Source of the DNA: Leptolinea sp964404415
GTDB lineage: Bacteria; Chloroflexota; Anaerolineae; Anaerolineales; Anaerolineaceae
Direction of reading: 5' to 3'
Assembly: GCA_964404415.1 (NCBI GenBank)
Contig: CAYOKC010000053.1
Location: 1-23,113 of the forward strand
Length of the DNA: 23,113 bases
The notes under the pieces were generated by a model, which was not told the DNA's origin, made no database searches, and saw nothing but the letters and a program-made list of their open reading frames with translations. The position numbers and the translations under genes are program-made. This document shows, one piece after another, positions 14,937-22,829 of this stretch; position 1 is the stretch's first letter; each line of letters begins with the position of its first letter.

Positions 14937-15320
14937 CTATTCATCATCCAGGTTATTAAATTCCGCGTCGACCACATCCGGTTTGGGTGCCTCAGGAGCG
15001 GCTGAAGCGTCAGGTTGACCCGGTTCACCCGGCAGAATGACATGCTTCAATCGCGCCAAATGCTCTTCCACGACTTCATCCGGGCACAGATCGACAAACA
15101 GGTACGTGGTCAGCCAGATCACCAGGGCATCGTCAATTGGACCGATGGCAAGATCGGGATATACAAAAAAATAGATCAGAGAAGCTACGGGAATGGCTTT
15201 CAACAGAACGCTCACCCGCCGGTCGCTCATTAACTTCGCGATTAATTTGATACGCAGCCCCACTTCAGGCAGGAAGCCGCTTTTATAGGGGGTGATACCT
15301 CTACCGGAATTATTTTGCAT
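14937..15320 (-). CDS. DUF1232 (YkvA-like) small membrane protein
   Basis: 127 residues from the ATG at 15320, chosen because AGGAG lies 8 bases upstream; the ATG at 15326 would be only 2 bases from it. The core IPVASLIYFFVYPDLAIGPI followed by DDALVIWLTTYLFVDLCP is the DUF1232 signature (P-x-D-x-I-P-x-x-DD). It forms a short membrane-associated helical hairpin. The C-terminal third is a Pro/Ala/Glu-rich acidic tail. Its function is unknown. It follows the glycan cluster by 42 bases with its own ribosome-binding site, and a terminator follows. A role in glycan synthesis is not implied. Confidence 0.82.
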   Translation of the reverse strand: MQNNSGRGITPYKSGFLPEVGLRIKLIAKLMSDRRVSVLLKAIPVASLIYFFVYPDLAIGPIDDALVIWLTTYLFVDLCPDEVVEEHLARLKHVILPGEPGQPDASAAPEAPKPDVVDAEFNNLDDE

Positions 15321-15362
15321 GACCATTCTCCTCTATCATTATTATCATATACGAAAATGGGT

Positions 15363-16160
15363 TCATTTGGTTTTAGCGCCAAACATGGCTTTCCGTCTGC
15401 GGTTGATATACGGCGCGAGCATCCGTCTTAAATAGTATTTGAATTGGATGATCGAGAACCACGATCCGCCTTCACGACGGTGGACGCGCAGCATCTCTGG
15501 CCAACAGCGGTCATCGGCGGCGATAGTCTTGCCGTCATCATGCAGACGGAAATTCGCCCAGAATTTTCCGGGGCAGTAGACCATGGGCGCGAGTTTGGTC
15601 AGCCGTACCCACAGGTCATAATCCATGGCAAAAAAGAATGACGGGTCCAGAGGACCGACCTTCTGCCACAATTCTTTCAGCAAAAAAGTGGTCTGCTGGG
15701 GGACATGCACGTACCCGCGCAGCAGGCGGGAGCGGTCAGTCTGCGCCGCCGGGAAGTTGCCGATCACCTCATCATCCGCGTTGATGAAATGCGCGTCACT
15801 GTATACCAATCCCACATCCGGATGGTTCATCAGGAACTCGACGGCTTCACGCACCGCGCCGGGATTGTAGGTATCATCTGAATTCAACCATGCCAGTATG
15901 TGACCATGAGCCAGCCCGAAGCCTTTATTGATGGCATCCGTCTGCCCTTTATCCGGCTCACTGATCCATTGGGCAAGGAGATCCTCATATTGCTTGATGA
16001 TCTCCAGGCTGCCATCCGTTGATCCGCCGTCAATAATGATGTATTCGATATTCGGGTAATCCTGTCCGATCACCGATTTGATGGTCCGTTCCAGGTATTT
16101 TGCCTGGTTAAATGACGGGGTGACAATAGTCACCAGGGGGAGGGCGCATTCGAATTTCAT
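15363..16160 (-). CDS. Family 2 glycosyltransferase
   Basis: 265 residues with a GT-A fold and inverting GT2 signatures: PLVTIVTPSFNQAKYLERTI, IEYIIIDGGSTDGSLEII, the donor-binding GQTDAINKGF, and the metal-binding LAWLNSDDT (DxD-like). The acceptor half contains AMDYDLWVRL. It is soluble, with a basic C-terminus (RRMLAPYINRRRKAMF) that may bring it to the membrane. It overlaps the upstream GT-C gene by four bases (ATGA), so it is translationally coupled. It resembles the GT2 at 19187-20164 closely through the N-terminal 90 residues, so the two are probably paralogs. Donor and acceptor cannot be read from the sequence. Confidence 0.9.
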   Translation of the reverse strand: MKFECALPLVTIVTPSFNQAKYLERTIKSVIGQDYPNIEYIIIDGGSTDGSLEIIKQYEDLLAQWISEPDKGQTDAINKGFGLAHGHILAWLNSDDTYNPGAVREAVEFLMNHPDVGLVYSDAHFINADDEVIGNFPAAQTDRSRLLRGYVHVPQQTTFLLKELWQKVGPLDPSFFFAMDYDLWVRLTKLAPMVYCPGKFWANFRLHDDGKTIAADDRCWPEMLRVHRREGGSWFSIIQFKYYLRRMLAPYINRRRKAMFGAKTK

Positions 16161-17662
16161 TTCAGGGGGTTCCGTAAATCAAACAGGATATATCCGTCCC
16201 CTTCACTAAAAACCGGATAGTTGGTTATCAACTCATTTTTCAGGTCGGGCTGGGCGTCAAACTGTGAGAACATGGTCACGAGGAAGTAATCCATGCCCGA
16301 GGTCTTATCCTTGAAGTAGCTTTCGAAATCGGTTGGAGCCGTGCCCGCCATATTGAACAACCGTAGATCGCCGCTATCCGGCCAGTAACCGGCAATGCCG
16401 CGCCAACCGTAATACATCAGGCGGTTGCCGTATTCGCTGGTAAGCGCGATGACCTTGCCGTCCGCGGGGATGGCTTCGCCGATCTTCTTCCAGGCTACAG
16501 GTTCGTTGGCGTAGTTGCTGGCTACCAGCACGGACCGGCTGACATACAGGCAGTAGGCGGAAGAAAGCACCAGCACACCGGCCGCGGCTCCACGCCACAG
16601 GGCATGCTGTGAGCTCAGTCCACGGAAGACCATCTCGGCTACCGGGGTCAGCGACAGGCCGATCAGAGGAATGACCATGAGGTGATAATACTCATGCGTC
16701 ACCATCTGGTACGGGAAGAGCAGGCCATAAAAGAAATACCCAACCCAGCCGGCTGCCAGCACCGCTTTGAATTCCCGTTTGGCCAGGGCAATGCCGAACA
16801 TCGCGAGCAGGATATTGGTTAACGAGAACTGGTTGTGCAGCATCACCAGCCAATCGGCATAGAAATTTGATTCCAGTACAAGGTGTGAGAGCGCCACCGT
16901 CCAGAACGAGAAAAAATCGGACGAGCGGCTGCCGAGGTTGAAGAGATAGAAGATGACGGACGGAACGGCAGCCAGAACAACCGCCGCGTAGAACTTGATA
17001 TCCTTAAATCGTGCCTTCCAACCGCCTTTTGTCAGAATGACCGCCCCCCAGATTAACGCGAGCGGGAAGACCGTCACCATTTTCACCAGCACGGTCATGC
17101 CGGCCAGCAATCCGGCCGTCACGGCATGCGGCCAGCGGCTGGTATCCATCCAGCGCAATAGCGCTCCAATGGCCAGCAGCAACCACATGACCATCCAGGG
17201 ATCGGGCTGGAACGAGCGGCTGGCGATGATCGAGAACGGCAAATACAAGTAGAAGGCCAACCCGGCCAGGCTGGCAAAATAACCGGTGTACCGCCGCGCG
17301 ATCCGGAACAGCATCAGGCCGCCCACGCACCAGAATAGCGCGTTGAGGATTCGTGAAACCCACCAGATCTCCTGCCCGGCAGCGAGATAGACAACACCCG
17401 TCAGGGCTTCCAGAATGGGCGGTTCGTACACTTCCAGTGAGTTGCCCATGGTTGCGGCTTTGTCACGCAATAAAGGATCAGCCGACGGGTTCCACTGGTA
17501 ATAGAATGATCGTGCCAGAATGGAAGAACGCAACTGCCTGGTGGGGTGAAAATCCAGCGGTGGATCGGTAAGGTCAAAGACACGTATGCCAAAACCCAGC
17601 AGCACTACCAGCGCCAGCAATGCCATTTGAAAACTCCGTCTGCCATACCAGGGGGTTGTCAT
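16157..17662 (-). CDS. GT-C (GT39/ArnT-like) membrane glycosyltransferase, copy 2
   Basis: 501 residues with about 11-12 membrane spans and a soluble C-terminal domain. It is of the dolichyl/polyprenyl-phosphate-sugar-dependent protein-mannosyltransferase or ArnT type. After TM1, the first outer loop reads FDLTDPPLDFHPTRQ; its acidic residue is in the place of the catalytic Asp of GT-C enzymes. Further segments are ASRSFQPDPWMVMW and MVTHEYYHLMVIPLIGL. The C-terminal domain contains YGNRLMYYGWRG and DYFLVTMFSQFDAQPDL. It is a paralog of the next gene upstream, with the same motif order. Start and stop overlap both neighbours by ATGA. It probably transfers a sugar from a lipid carrier onto a lipid or protein acceptor outside the membrane. 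Confidence 0.84.
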   Translation of the reverse strand: MTTPWYGRRSFQMALLALVVLLGFGIRVFDLTDPPLDFHPTRQLRSSILARSFYYQWNPSADPLLRDKAATMGNSLEVYEPPILEALTGVVYLAAGQEIWWVSRILNALFWCVGGLMLFRIARRYTGYFASLAGLAFYLYLPFSIIASRSFQPDPWMVMWLLLAIGALLRWMDTSRWPHAVTAGLLAGMTVLVKMVTVFPLALIWGAVILTKGGWKARFKDIKFYAAVVLAAVPSVIFYLFNLGSRSSDFFSFWTVALSHLVLESNFYADWLVMLHNQFSLTNILLAMFGIALAKREFKAVLAAGWVGYFFYGLLFPYQMVTHEYYHLMVIPLIGLSLTPVAEMVFRGLSSQHALWRGAAAGVLVLSSAYCLYVSRSVLVASNYANEPVAWKKIGEAIPADGKVIALTSEYGNRLMYYGWRGIAGYWPDSGDLRLFNMAGTAPTDFESYFKDKTSGMDYFLVTMFSQFDAQPDLKNELITNYPVFSEGDGYILFDLRNPLK

Positions 17663-19200
17663 TTGACCTCCACGGTTGGCAGCGGATGTTTCAAGTCATA
17701 GATGATGTAATCATCCGTTTTTTCCAGCACAGGGAAGGCTGAGTTGATCAGGTCCTTAAATTCCGCCTGGGCATCAAATTCATTGAAGGCGGTGACCAGG
17801 AAATAATCCTTACCTTCCACCTGTTCCTTGAATAAATTCGCCCGGTCAAATTCCTGGCCGGCCAATTCGCGCACCATGAAGTCGCCGGAGTTCATCCAGT
17901 TGGTGGGCGTCAGCCAGCCCCAGTATTCCAGCCGGTAGCCGTAATCCTGGGTAATGGCCAGAACATTCGATTCGTGCCCCAGCTTGTCACCCAACTTTTG
18001 CCACAGGGCGGGTTCGCTCCGGAAATCATTGCGTTTCAGGGCTACACGTGTATCCCAGGCTTTCAATCCCACCCAGAACACCAGCAGGCCAATGATGGCC
18101 GCGGAATACAGCCAGCGTGGACCGTCAAGCCGGCTGATCAGCGCGGAGACTACTGCCCCCACCCCGATAGCCACCACGGGGATCAACGGTTCCTGATAGT
18201 AGTCATGCGTCATCGCGTGGTATGGCAGGGCAAAACTGAACGCCACATACCCGGCAAACAGTCCGAACATCATCCAGCGCCCGGCCGGTTTCTGCATCAG
18301 GAACACCCCGGCGAGTGACGCAATGAACCATTCAAAACCCACCACGCTGCTGATCTCGCCATTCCAGCGCAGGTACCATACCGGGTCGATCCACAGGTTC
18401 GGGAAGAAGCGCAGGCTGAACTGCCCGGCCATCTCCCCGCTGATTTTTAATCCATAAAAAGTGAAAGCGGCCAAGGGAAGTGCCGCCAGCACCACCGCTA
18501 CATAGAAGGGGATATTCTTCACGACTTTCTTGATACCCCATGCCGAAAGCAGCAGCCCGACCCAGGCGCCGGCCACAAAGAATCCCGCCACCGATTTGAC
18601 CAGCACCGCCAGCCCGGCCAGCAGGCCGCTGATGATGGCCCTCTTCCACCCGGGACGGTCAGACCAGCGCCACGCCGCCCAGACCGCCCATAGAATGGCG
18701 GAAACCATCAACGGGTCGGGCTGGAAAGCCCGGCTGGCCTGCGCCCCATACGGAAGGATCAGGTAGAACGCCAGGGCGAATACCGCCCCGTTATGGTCAA
18801 TCAGTCCACGCGCCAGCCAATACAGGGGCAGCGCGCCCAGCATCCAGAAGAGGATCGACATTACCCGCGGGATGCGCAGGTCGTCCGTTCCGGCCAGTTG
18901 GTAGCCGAAGGCGGTCAACCCTTCCATGATGGGCGGTTCGATCAATCCTTCCAGCTTCCACTGTTCCAGTGACATGGTCTTTTGCCATTCCGGAATATCG
19001 GAACGGGTCTGGTAATACATACCGCGTGCCATCAGCATGGAATGCATCTGGCGCGTGGAGTGAAAGTCCAGCGGCAGGTCGTCCAGATCATAAAACCGGA
19101 TGACCAACGCCAGGATCACGATAATGGAAATGGCCGTCCATCGCAGCCAGCGGGATGTATTGAACAACCGTAGTGAATCAGAAGGATTATTTTGCGTCAT
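17659..19200 (-). CDS. GT-C (GT39/ArnT-like) membrane glycosyltransferase, copy 1
   Basis: About 513 residues from the ATG at 19200, inside the 3' end of the upstream GT2 (14-base overlap). ATG 19212 is nearly as good, and a far-upstream frame to 19281 is unlikely because it lies within GT2. The architecture is that of its neighbour: TM1, an outer loop FYDLDDLPLDFHSTRQMHSM, SRAFQPDPLMVSAILW, AMTHDYYQEPLIPVVAIG, and a soluble end with DYGYRLEYWGWL, DYFLVTAFNEFDAQAEF and YIIYDLKHPLP. The DxPLDFHxTRQ and QPDP motifs are shared with copy 2. The role is as for copy 2: a lipid-linked-sugar-dependent transferase at the outer face of the membrane (family knowledge). Tandem duplication with divergence suggests two sequential sugar additions. 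Confidence 0.82.
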   Translation of the reverse strand: MTQNNPSDSLRLFNTSRWLRWTAISIIVILALVIRFYDLDDLPLDFHSTRQMHSMLMARGMYYQTRSDIPEWQKTMSLEQWKLEGLIEPPIMEGLTAFGYQLAGTDDLRIPRVMSILFWMLGALPLYWLARGLIDHNGAVFALAFYLILPYGAQASRAFQPDPLMVSAILWAVWAAWRWSDRPGWKRAIISGLLAGLAVLVKSVAGFFVAGAWVGLLLSAWGIKKVVKNIPFYVAVVLAALPLAAFTFYGLKISGEMAGQFSLRFFPNLWIDPVWYLRWNGEISSVVGFEWFIASLAGVFLMQKPAGRWMMFGLFAGYVAFSFALPYHAMTHDYYQEPLIPVVAIGVGAVVSALISRLDGPRWLYSAAIIGLLVFWVGLKAWDTRVALKRNDFRSEPALWQKLGDKLGHESNVLAITQDYGYRLEYWGWLTPTNWMNSGDFMVRELAGQEFDRANLFKEQVEGKDYFLVTAFNEFDAQAEFKDLINSAFPVLEKTDDYIIYDLKHPLPTVEVK

Positions 19201-20164
19201 CAGATGGCTCATTGGTATCAACCCCGGTAAACAGGTTCTGTTTGCGGCGGTCGAGATATTTCTGTTTAAATTTTTCCACATTGAATACCAGGCTGACAGC
19301 CGCGTAAACCATGCGCCGCCATTCCGTCAACGCGATAGGCGGGTATTGGAAAAGGCTGCGGATGTACGCGCGGAGCGCCTTCCCCGGCTCACCGCCATCC
19401 AGAAGATAGCGCGCATTCATGCGGTTGGCGCCCGCCCATATCTTGCGGCGGTTCTTTTTATACAGGCCCGCCAGCGCGGGCTGGTAGGGCATCCAGGCTG
19501 CCAGTTGATAGGCTTCCTGGCCGAAACCGCGCGCCAGCGCCACATTCTTGGCTCCAGGATGCATGCGGGCAGAGGCGTAGAGTTCCGCCACGTGGATCAT
19601 TCTTCCGTACTGGGCTACCCTCAGCCACAGGTGATGATCAAGCAGGAACCGGTAGGAAAGGTCCAGGTGACCGGCTTTTTGCAGCGCGGACCGGCGCATA
19701 AAAACCCCGGGCTGCCCGATGATATTGAAAACCATCAGGTCTTTGAGTTGCCAGTCACCATAGGCCATGATATTGAAGGGCTGTCCGTTCTCATCTATGG
19801 AGACGACATCACCATAGACCAGGCACGCGTCCGGGTTTGTTTCCAGTATATTAACAGCGGCTTCGATCACCCCTGGCTGGTACAGATCGTCTGAGTTTAA
19901 CCAGGCGATGTAGTCACCGGTGGCGCGGGCGAAGCCTTTATTGATAGCTTCCGCCTGCCCCATGTCCGTTTCGGAAACCCACCAGTCAATGCGGTCCGCG
20001 TATTTCTCGATGATCTCTTTACTGCCATCTGTTGAACCGCCGTCCACCACAAAGTACTCGATGTTCGGGTAACCCTGATCCAGCACAGACTGGATGGTCT
20101 GCTCCAGAAAAGCCGCCTGATTGTATGACGGTGTGACAATGGTTACCCGGGGTTGGTCGGCCAT
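19187..20164 (-). CDS. Family 2 glycosyltransferase
   Basis: 325 residues. The GT2 core is PRVTIVTPSYNQAAFLEQTI, IEYFVVDGGSTDGSKEIIEK, GQAEAINKGFARATGDYIAW and the DxD-like LNSDDLY, followed by a RFLLDHHLWLRVAQYG acceptor region. The C-terminal third (YQPALAGLYKKNRRKIWAGA, KALRAYIRSLFQYPPIALTE, RRMVYAAVSLVF) is amphipathic and may bind the membrane. It begins one base after the DUF115 gene ends and runs into GT-C copy 1, so it belongs to the same transcript. It is similar to the GT2 at the distal end of the cluster. Specificity is not readable. Confidence 0.9.
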   Translation of the reverse strand: MADQPRVTIVTPSYNQAAFLEQTIQSVLDQGYPNIEYFVVDGGSTDGSKEIIEKYADRIDWWVSETDMGQAEAINKGFARATGDYIAWLNSDDLYQPGVIEAAVNILETNPDACLVYGDVVSIDENGQPFNIMAYGDWQLKDLMVFNIIGQPGVFMRRSALQKAGHLDLSYRFLLDHHLWLRVAQYGRMIHVAELYASARMHPGAKNVALARGFGQEAYQLAAWMPYQPALAGLYKKNRRKIWAGANRMNARYLLDGGEPGKALRAYIRSLFQYPPIALTEWRRMVYAAVSLVFNVEKFKQKYLDRRKQNLFTGVDTNEPSDDAK

Positions 20165-20165
20165 A

Positions 20166-20984
20166 TCAGTCCTTGAACAGGCTGGTGAAATCCACTTTGG
20201 GGTAGATGGTCAGTTTGCCGCCAACAGTCGCGTCCAATATCTCGCGCCCGGCGGCTTTATACGCTTCACGCGCGCGCAGGTAGCCCAGTTCAGAGCCATC
20301 CAGGTCGGGCAATTGCCAGCGGAAACCCTTTCCGAAATAGTTCCCGGCAAAATGGTTGGGGTCGTCACCCTGGCTGACCACCGTGGTGTTCGGTTTGCCC
20401 TGCGTGGCAAAGCTGTGGTCCACACCGATCAAGATGACCTGTGAAAAACCCATGTAGAAGGCGATCTGCATAGCCACGTAGGTGACGGTCGAACTCTCCC
20501 ACAGCCGTCCCCGGATATCTTCCGCGAATTTCGGGCCGGTATAGGTGGAGAACAGATAGAAAAGGTCTTTGCGGGGGTTAACCCATTGACGGCCGCGCCA
20601 GGAAATAAAGGTGGGGATATCCAGCGCCTGCAGATCGGCGGCGCACTGTTCCACTACCAGATCGTTAATAGAGACGAAATAGGAGGTCTTGAAGCCCAGT
20701 TCCGGGAACATCAGGTAGAACCGGTTCATACCAAAGGTGTATTCATCCTTCAGGCAGGAAAGGTCCATCTGTTTGAGGCTGGGGCCGTTACCGATGATGA
20801 AACAGCGCTTGCCCTTATGGATATCCTTGAGCGCACCCAGCCGTTCGACGGTTTCGCGGCGGCGGTTGTCAAATGTGGCGGAAGGCCACTGCTGCCAGCG
20901 CACCACCGCATCCCGTGTATCGCGGAGCGCGTACAGCACGGGTTTGGGCAGCGCCTGTTTGATTGTTTCGCGAAAGGTTGTCAT
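20166..20984 (-). CDS. DUF115 / MptE-like protein of a glycan cluster
   Basis: 272 residues with the DUF115 hallmark GKRCFIIGNGPSLKQMDL, then DEYTFGMNRFYLMF and, in the second half, SSTVTYVAMQIAFYMGFSQV, ILIGVDHSF and a C-terminal YKAAGREILDATVGGKL. The name '6-hydroxymethylpterin diphosphokinase MptE-like' is inherited from archaeal enzymes. In bacterial surface-polysaccharide and flagellar-glycan loci the domain is thought to act as a glycosyltransferase-like enzyme, and Maf flagellin glycosyltransferases carry it. Here, between an SDR and a GT2, a glycan role is the more likely reading. The start overlaps the SDR stop by ATGA. The activity is unproven. Confidence 0.82.
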   Translation of the reverse strand: MTTFRETIKQALPKPVLYALRDTRDAVVRWQQWPSATFDNRRRETVERLGALKDIHKGKRCFIIGNGPSLKQMDLSCLKDEYTFGMNRFYLMFPELGFKTSYFVSINDLVVEQCAADLQALDIPTFISWRGRQWVNPRKDLFYLFSTYTGPKFAEDIRGRLWESSTVTYVAMQIAFYMGFSQVILIGVDHSFATQGKPNTTVVSQGDDPNHFAGNYFGKGFRWQLPDLDGSELGYLRAREAYKAAGREILDATVGGKLTIYPKVDFTSLFKD

Positions 20985-21745
20985 TCAGTGCTCAACCGTG
21001 CGGTGGCGCCGCCATCTACCAGCAATGCCTGGCCGGTGATAAAGGATGACTGGGTGTTATCTGCCATAAAGTAGATGGCATGGGCAATTTCATGCGGCTG
21101 CCCGATGCGTCCGTTGACGGTCTTGCGGGCCAGATTGTCGAGGCGTTCCTGCAATGAGCCGCCAGCCGCGTGTCCGCGGTTCATCCCGTCGCGCAGCATG
21201 GGGGTATCCACCGCGCCGGGCAGAATGGCGTTGACGCGCACATTGTCAGCGGCAAATTCGATGGCCATGGCACGGGTTAATGATAGCAATCCGCCCTTGC
21301 TCGCCGCGTAGGCGGAAACGCCCACAGAGGTCGCCACGGCATGCACGCTGGAGACGTTGACAATGGCGCCGCCGCCGGCTGCCCGCAGCAGCGGGATGGC
21401 CAGCTTGGTACCCAGGAACACGGATCGCAGGTTGGAAGCCATCACCAGGTCCCATTCCTCTACTGTGTGCTCCATGAGGGGTTTGTTCACCTGGTAGGCG
21501 GCGTTGTTGACCACGGCATCCAGCGATGGCTTGAATTCCTTGGCGTTGCCATAAATGACATCCATGGCTTTGGGGTCAGAGATATCCGCCCGGATGAACA
21601 GGCCGTTGACCGGGAACCCCGGGCCGAAATCCGATTTATCAACGCCAATCACGGTCCAGCCGGAATCGGTGAATAATTTTACAGATGCCCGACCGATTCC
21701 TCCGGCGGCTCCGGTGATCAATACAGTTCGTGAATTTTCTGTCAT
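20981..21745 (-). CDS. SDR-family oxidoreductase
   Basis: 254 residues, a classical short-chain dehydrogenase/reductase. TGAAGGIG (residues 11-18) is the cofactor-binding loop, and Asp35 after VIGVDKSD suggests NAD(H) preference. NNAAY is the central strand; the catalytic Ser is in IVNVSSVHAV, and Tyr and Lys are in SAYAASKGG. The C-terminal ITGQALLVDGGATARL is typical. It lies 31 bases downstream of the D-2-hydroxyacid dehydrogenase and is coupled to DUF115 by ATGA. Next to a CMP-sugar synthetase-like gene it probably oxidises or reduces a sugar intermediate (inference); the substrate is not readable. Confidence 0.9.
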   Translation of the reverse strand: MTENSRTVLITGAAGGIGRASVKLFTDSGWTVIGVDKSDFGPGFPVNGLFIRADISDPKAMDVIYGNAKEFKPSLDAVVNNAAYQVNKPLMEHTVEEWDLVMASNLRSVFLGTKLAIPLLRAAGGGAIVNVSSVHAVATSVGVSAYAASKGGLLSLTRAMAIEFAADNVRVNAILPGAVDTPMLRDGMNRGHAAGGSLQERLDNLARKTVNGRIGQPHEIAHAIYFMADNTQSSFITGQALLVDGGATARLSTE

Positions 21746-21776
21746 GTGATTTTTCCCTTTGAAGAACCAGTGAGAT

Positions 21777-22760
21777 CTACTTCAACGAGTCCGCCATGAC
21801 CTTTTCGAGGTCATCATGCGGGATTTCAAGGTCGACGAACAGATTATGGATGGTATTGCGGTGTACCCGCTCCCAGGCCGCCGGGCTGGCATTGGAATTG
21901 TGTGCCGAGAGCAGGATATTGTCAAATTTCAGCAGGGGCGAATCCTTGGGCAATGGTTCGACCTCAAACACATCGAATCCGGCGCCGCCCAACAGGCCGG
22001 ATTTCAAGCCGTCAACCAGGGCAGATTCTTCCACCAATGGACCGCGGGCGGTGTTAATCAATATGGCGCCCGGTTTGACGGATTCCATGGTGTGGTGATT
22101 GATGATATGGAAACTGGTCGGGTTCAGGTCGCAGTTCAGTGATATGAAATCCACGCGGCCAAGCAGGTCTTCCAGCGAGGTCATTTCAACGCCGTTCTCA
22201 ATGATGAAATCCGGCGCGATGGGAACAATATCGTTTCCCAGTATCTTCATGCCAAAGGCGCGCGCCCGGCGGATGACCGCCTTGCCAATGTTCCCAACCC
22301 CGATCACACCCAGTGTGCATTCGCTGAGCGAACGTCCGAGGTATTTTGACCACAAACCGCCCTTCACGTCGCGGTTCATCCACGGGATGCCGCGGGCGAA
22401 GCTGAGCATCAGCCCCATAACGGTATCGGATACCGGGAGTGTAAACGCGTTGGGGGTGTTGCGCACGGTGACACCCACGCTTTCGGCGTAAGGCTTATCG
22501 ATCGAGTCAATACCGGTACCCCACTTGGAGATTACCTTAAGGCGCGGCAGGCAGGCATCGATGGCTTTCGGGGTGAAACGGTCGTCGCCGCAGATCACGC
22601 CGTCAAACTGGCCGGCGTATTTCAGGATCTCTTCTTCGGACAACCGTTCGTTCACGTCCGCCACAATGGTTTTGCAACCATAGTGCTGGATGATCGTGGT
22701 GAACCGGTTGATGGACGGCATCATATAGGGAGCGGATATAAGAACTGTCGGAGTGTTCAT
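21777..22760 (-). CDS. D-2-hydroxyacid dehydrogenase (SerA-like, no regulatory domain)
   Basis: 327 residues, an NAD-dependent D-isomer 2-hydroxyacid dehydrogenase. Conserved features are KWGTGIDSIDKPYA, the Rossmann loop CTLGVIGVGNIGKAV, Asp in ILGNDIVP, catalytic Arg in LINTARGPLVEE, catalytic Glu in GFDVFEVEPLP, and catalytic His in LLSAHNSNAS. The usual A-H-x-[GA]-x-x-T is A-H-N-S-N-A-S here. It lacks the ACT/ASB domains of regulated SerA, so a sugar-acid or pathway-specific role is more likely than serine synthesis. It is the second known gene of the glycan transcript. The ATG at 22760 has no Shine-Dalgarno sequence, but TATAAT (22773-22778 on the minus strand) lies 12 bases upstream, so an internal promoter with an almost leaderless transcript is possible. 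Confidence 0.88.
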   Translation of the reverse strand: MNTPTVLISAPYMMPSINRFTTIIQHYGCKTIVADVNERLSEEEILKYAGQFDGVICGDDRFTPKAIDACLPRLKVISKWGTGIDSIDKPYAESVGVTVRNTPNAFTLPVSDTVMGLMLSFARGIPWMNRDVKGGLWSKYLGRSLSECTLGVIGVGNIGKAVIRRARAFGMKILGNDIVPIAPDFIIENGVEMTSLEDLLGRVDFISLNCDLNPTSFHIINHHTMESVKPGAILINTARGPLVEESALVDGLKSGLLGGAGFDVFEVEPLPKDSPLLKFDNILLSAHNSNASPAAWERVHRNTIHNLFVDLEIPHDDLEKVMADSLK

Positions 22761-22772
22761 AAGGCTGAAAAG

Positions 22773-22778
22773 ATTATA
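22773..22778 (-). promoter_or_regulatory. Internal promoter -10, probably giving a near-leaderless mRNA
   Basis: A perfect TATAAT on the minus strand in the 69-base gap between the cytidylyltransferase and the dehydrogenase. TTGAAT lies 19 bases upstream as a possible -35. Only 12 bases separate it from the ATG at 22760, so the leader would be about 5 bases. Confidence 0.45.
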
Positions 22779-22829
22779 CCTTTGAGAGGATGGATGGATT
22801 CAAACAGGATGCGTTGAAAATTCGAGGGA

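Noticed and set aside
19201..19281. N-terminal extension of GT-C copy 1 to 19281
   Set aside because: It lies wholly inside the 3' end of the upstream GT2 gene and reads as a shadow. TM1 and the family start fit the ATG at 19200 or 19212.
19100..21074. Plus-strand frames of 107-264 codons within the glycan cluster
   Set aside because: They are antisense to well-supported GT2, DUF115 and SDR genes and show no motifs or ribosome-binding sites.
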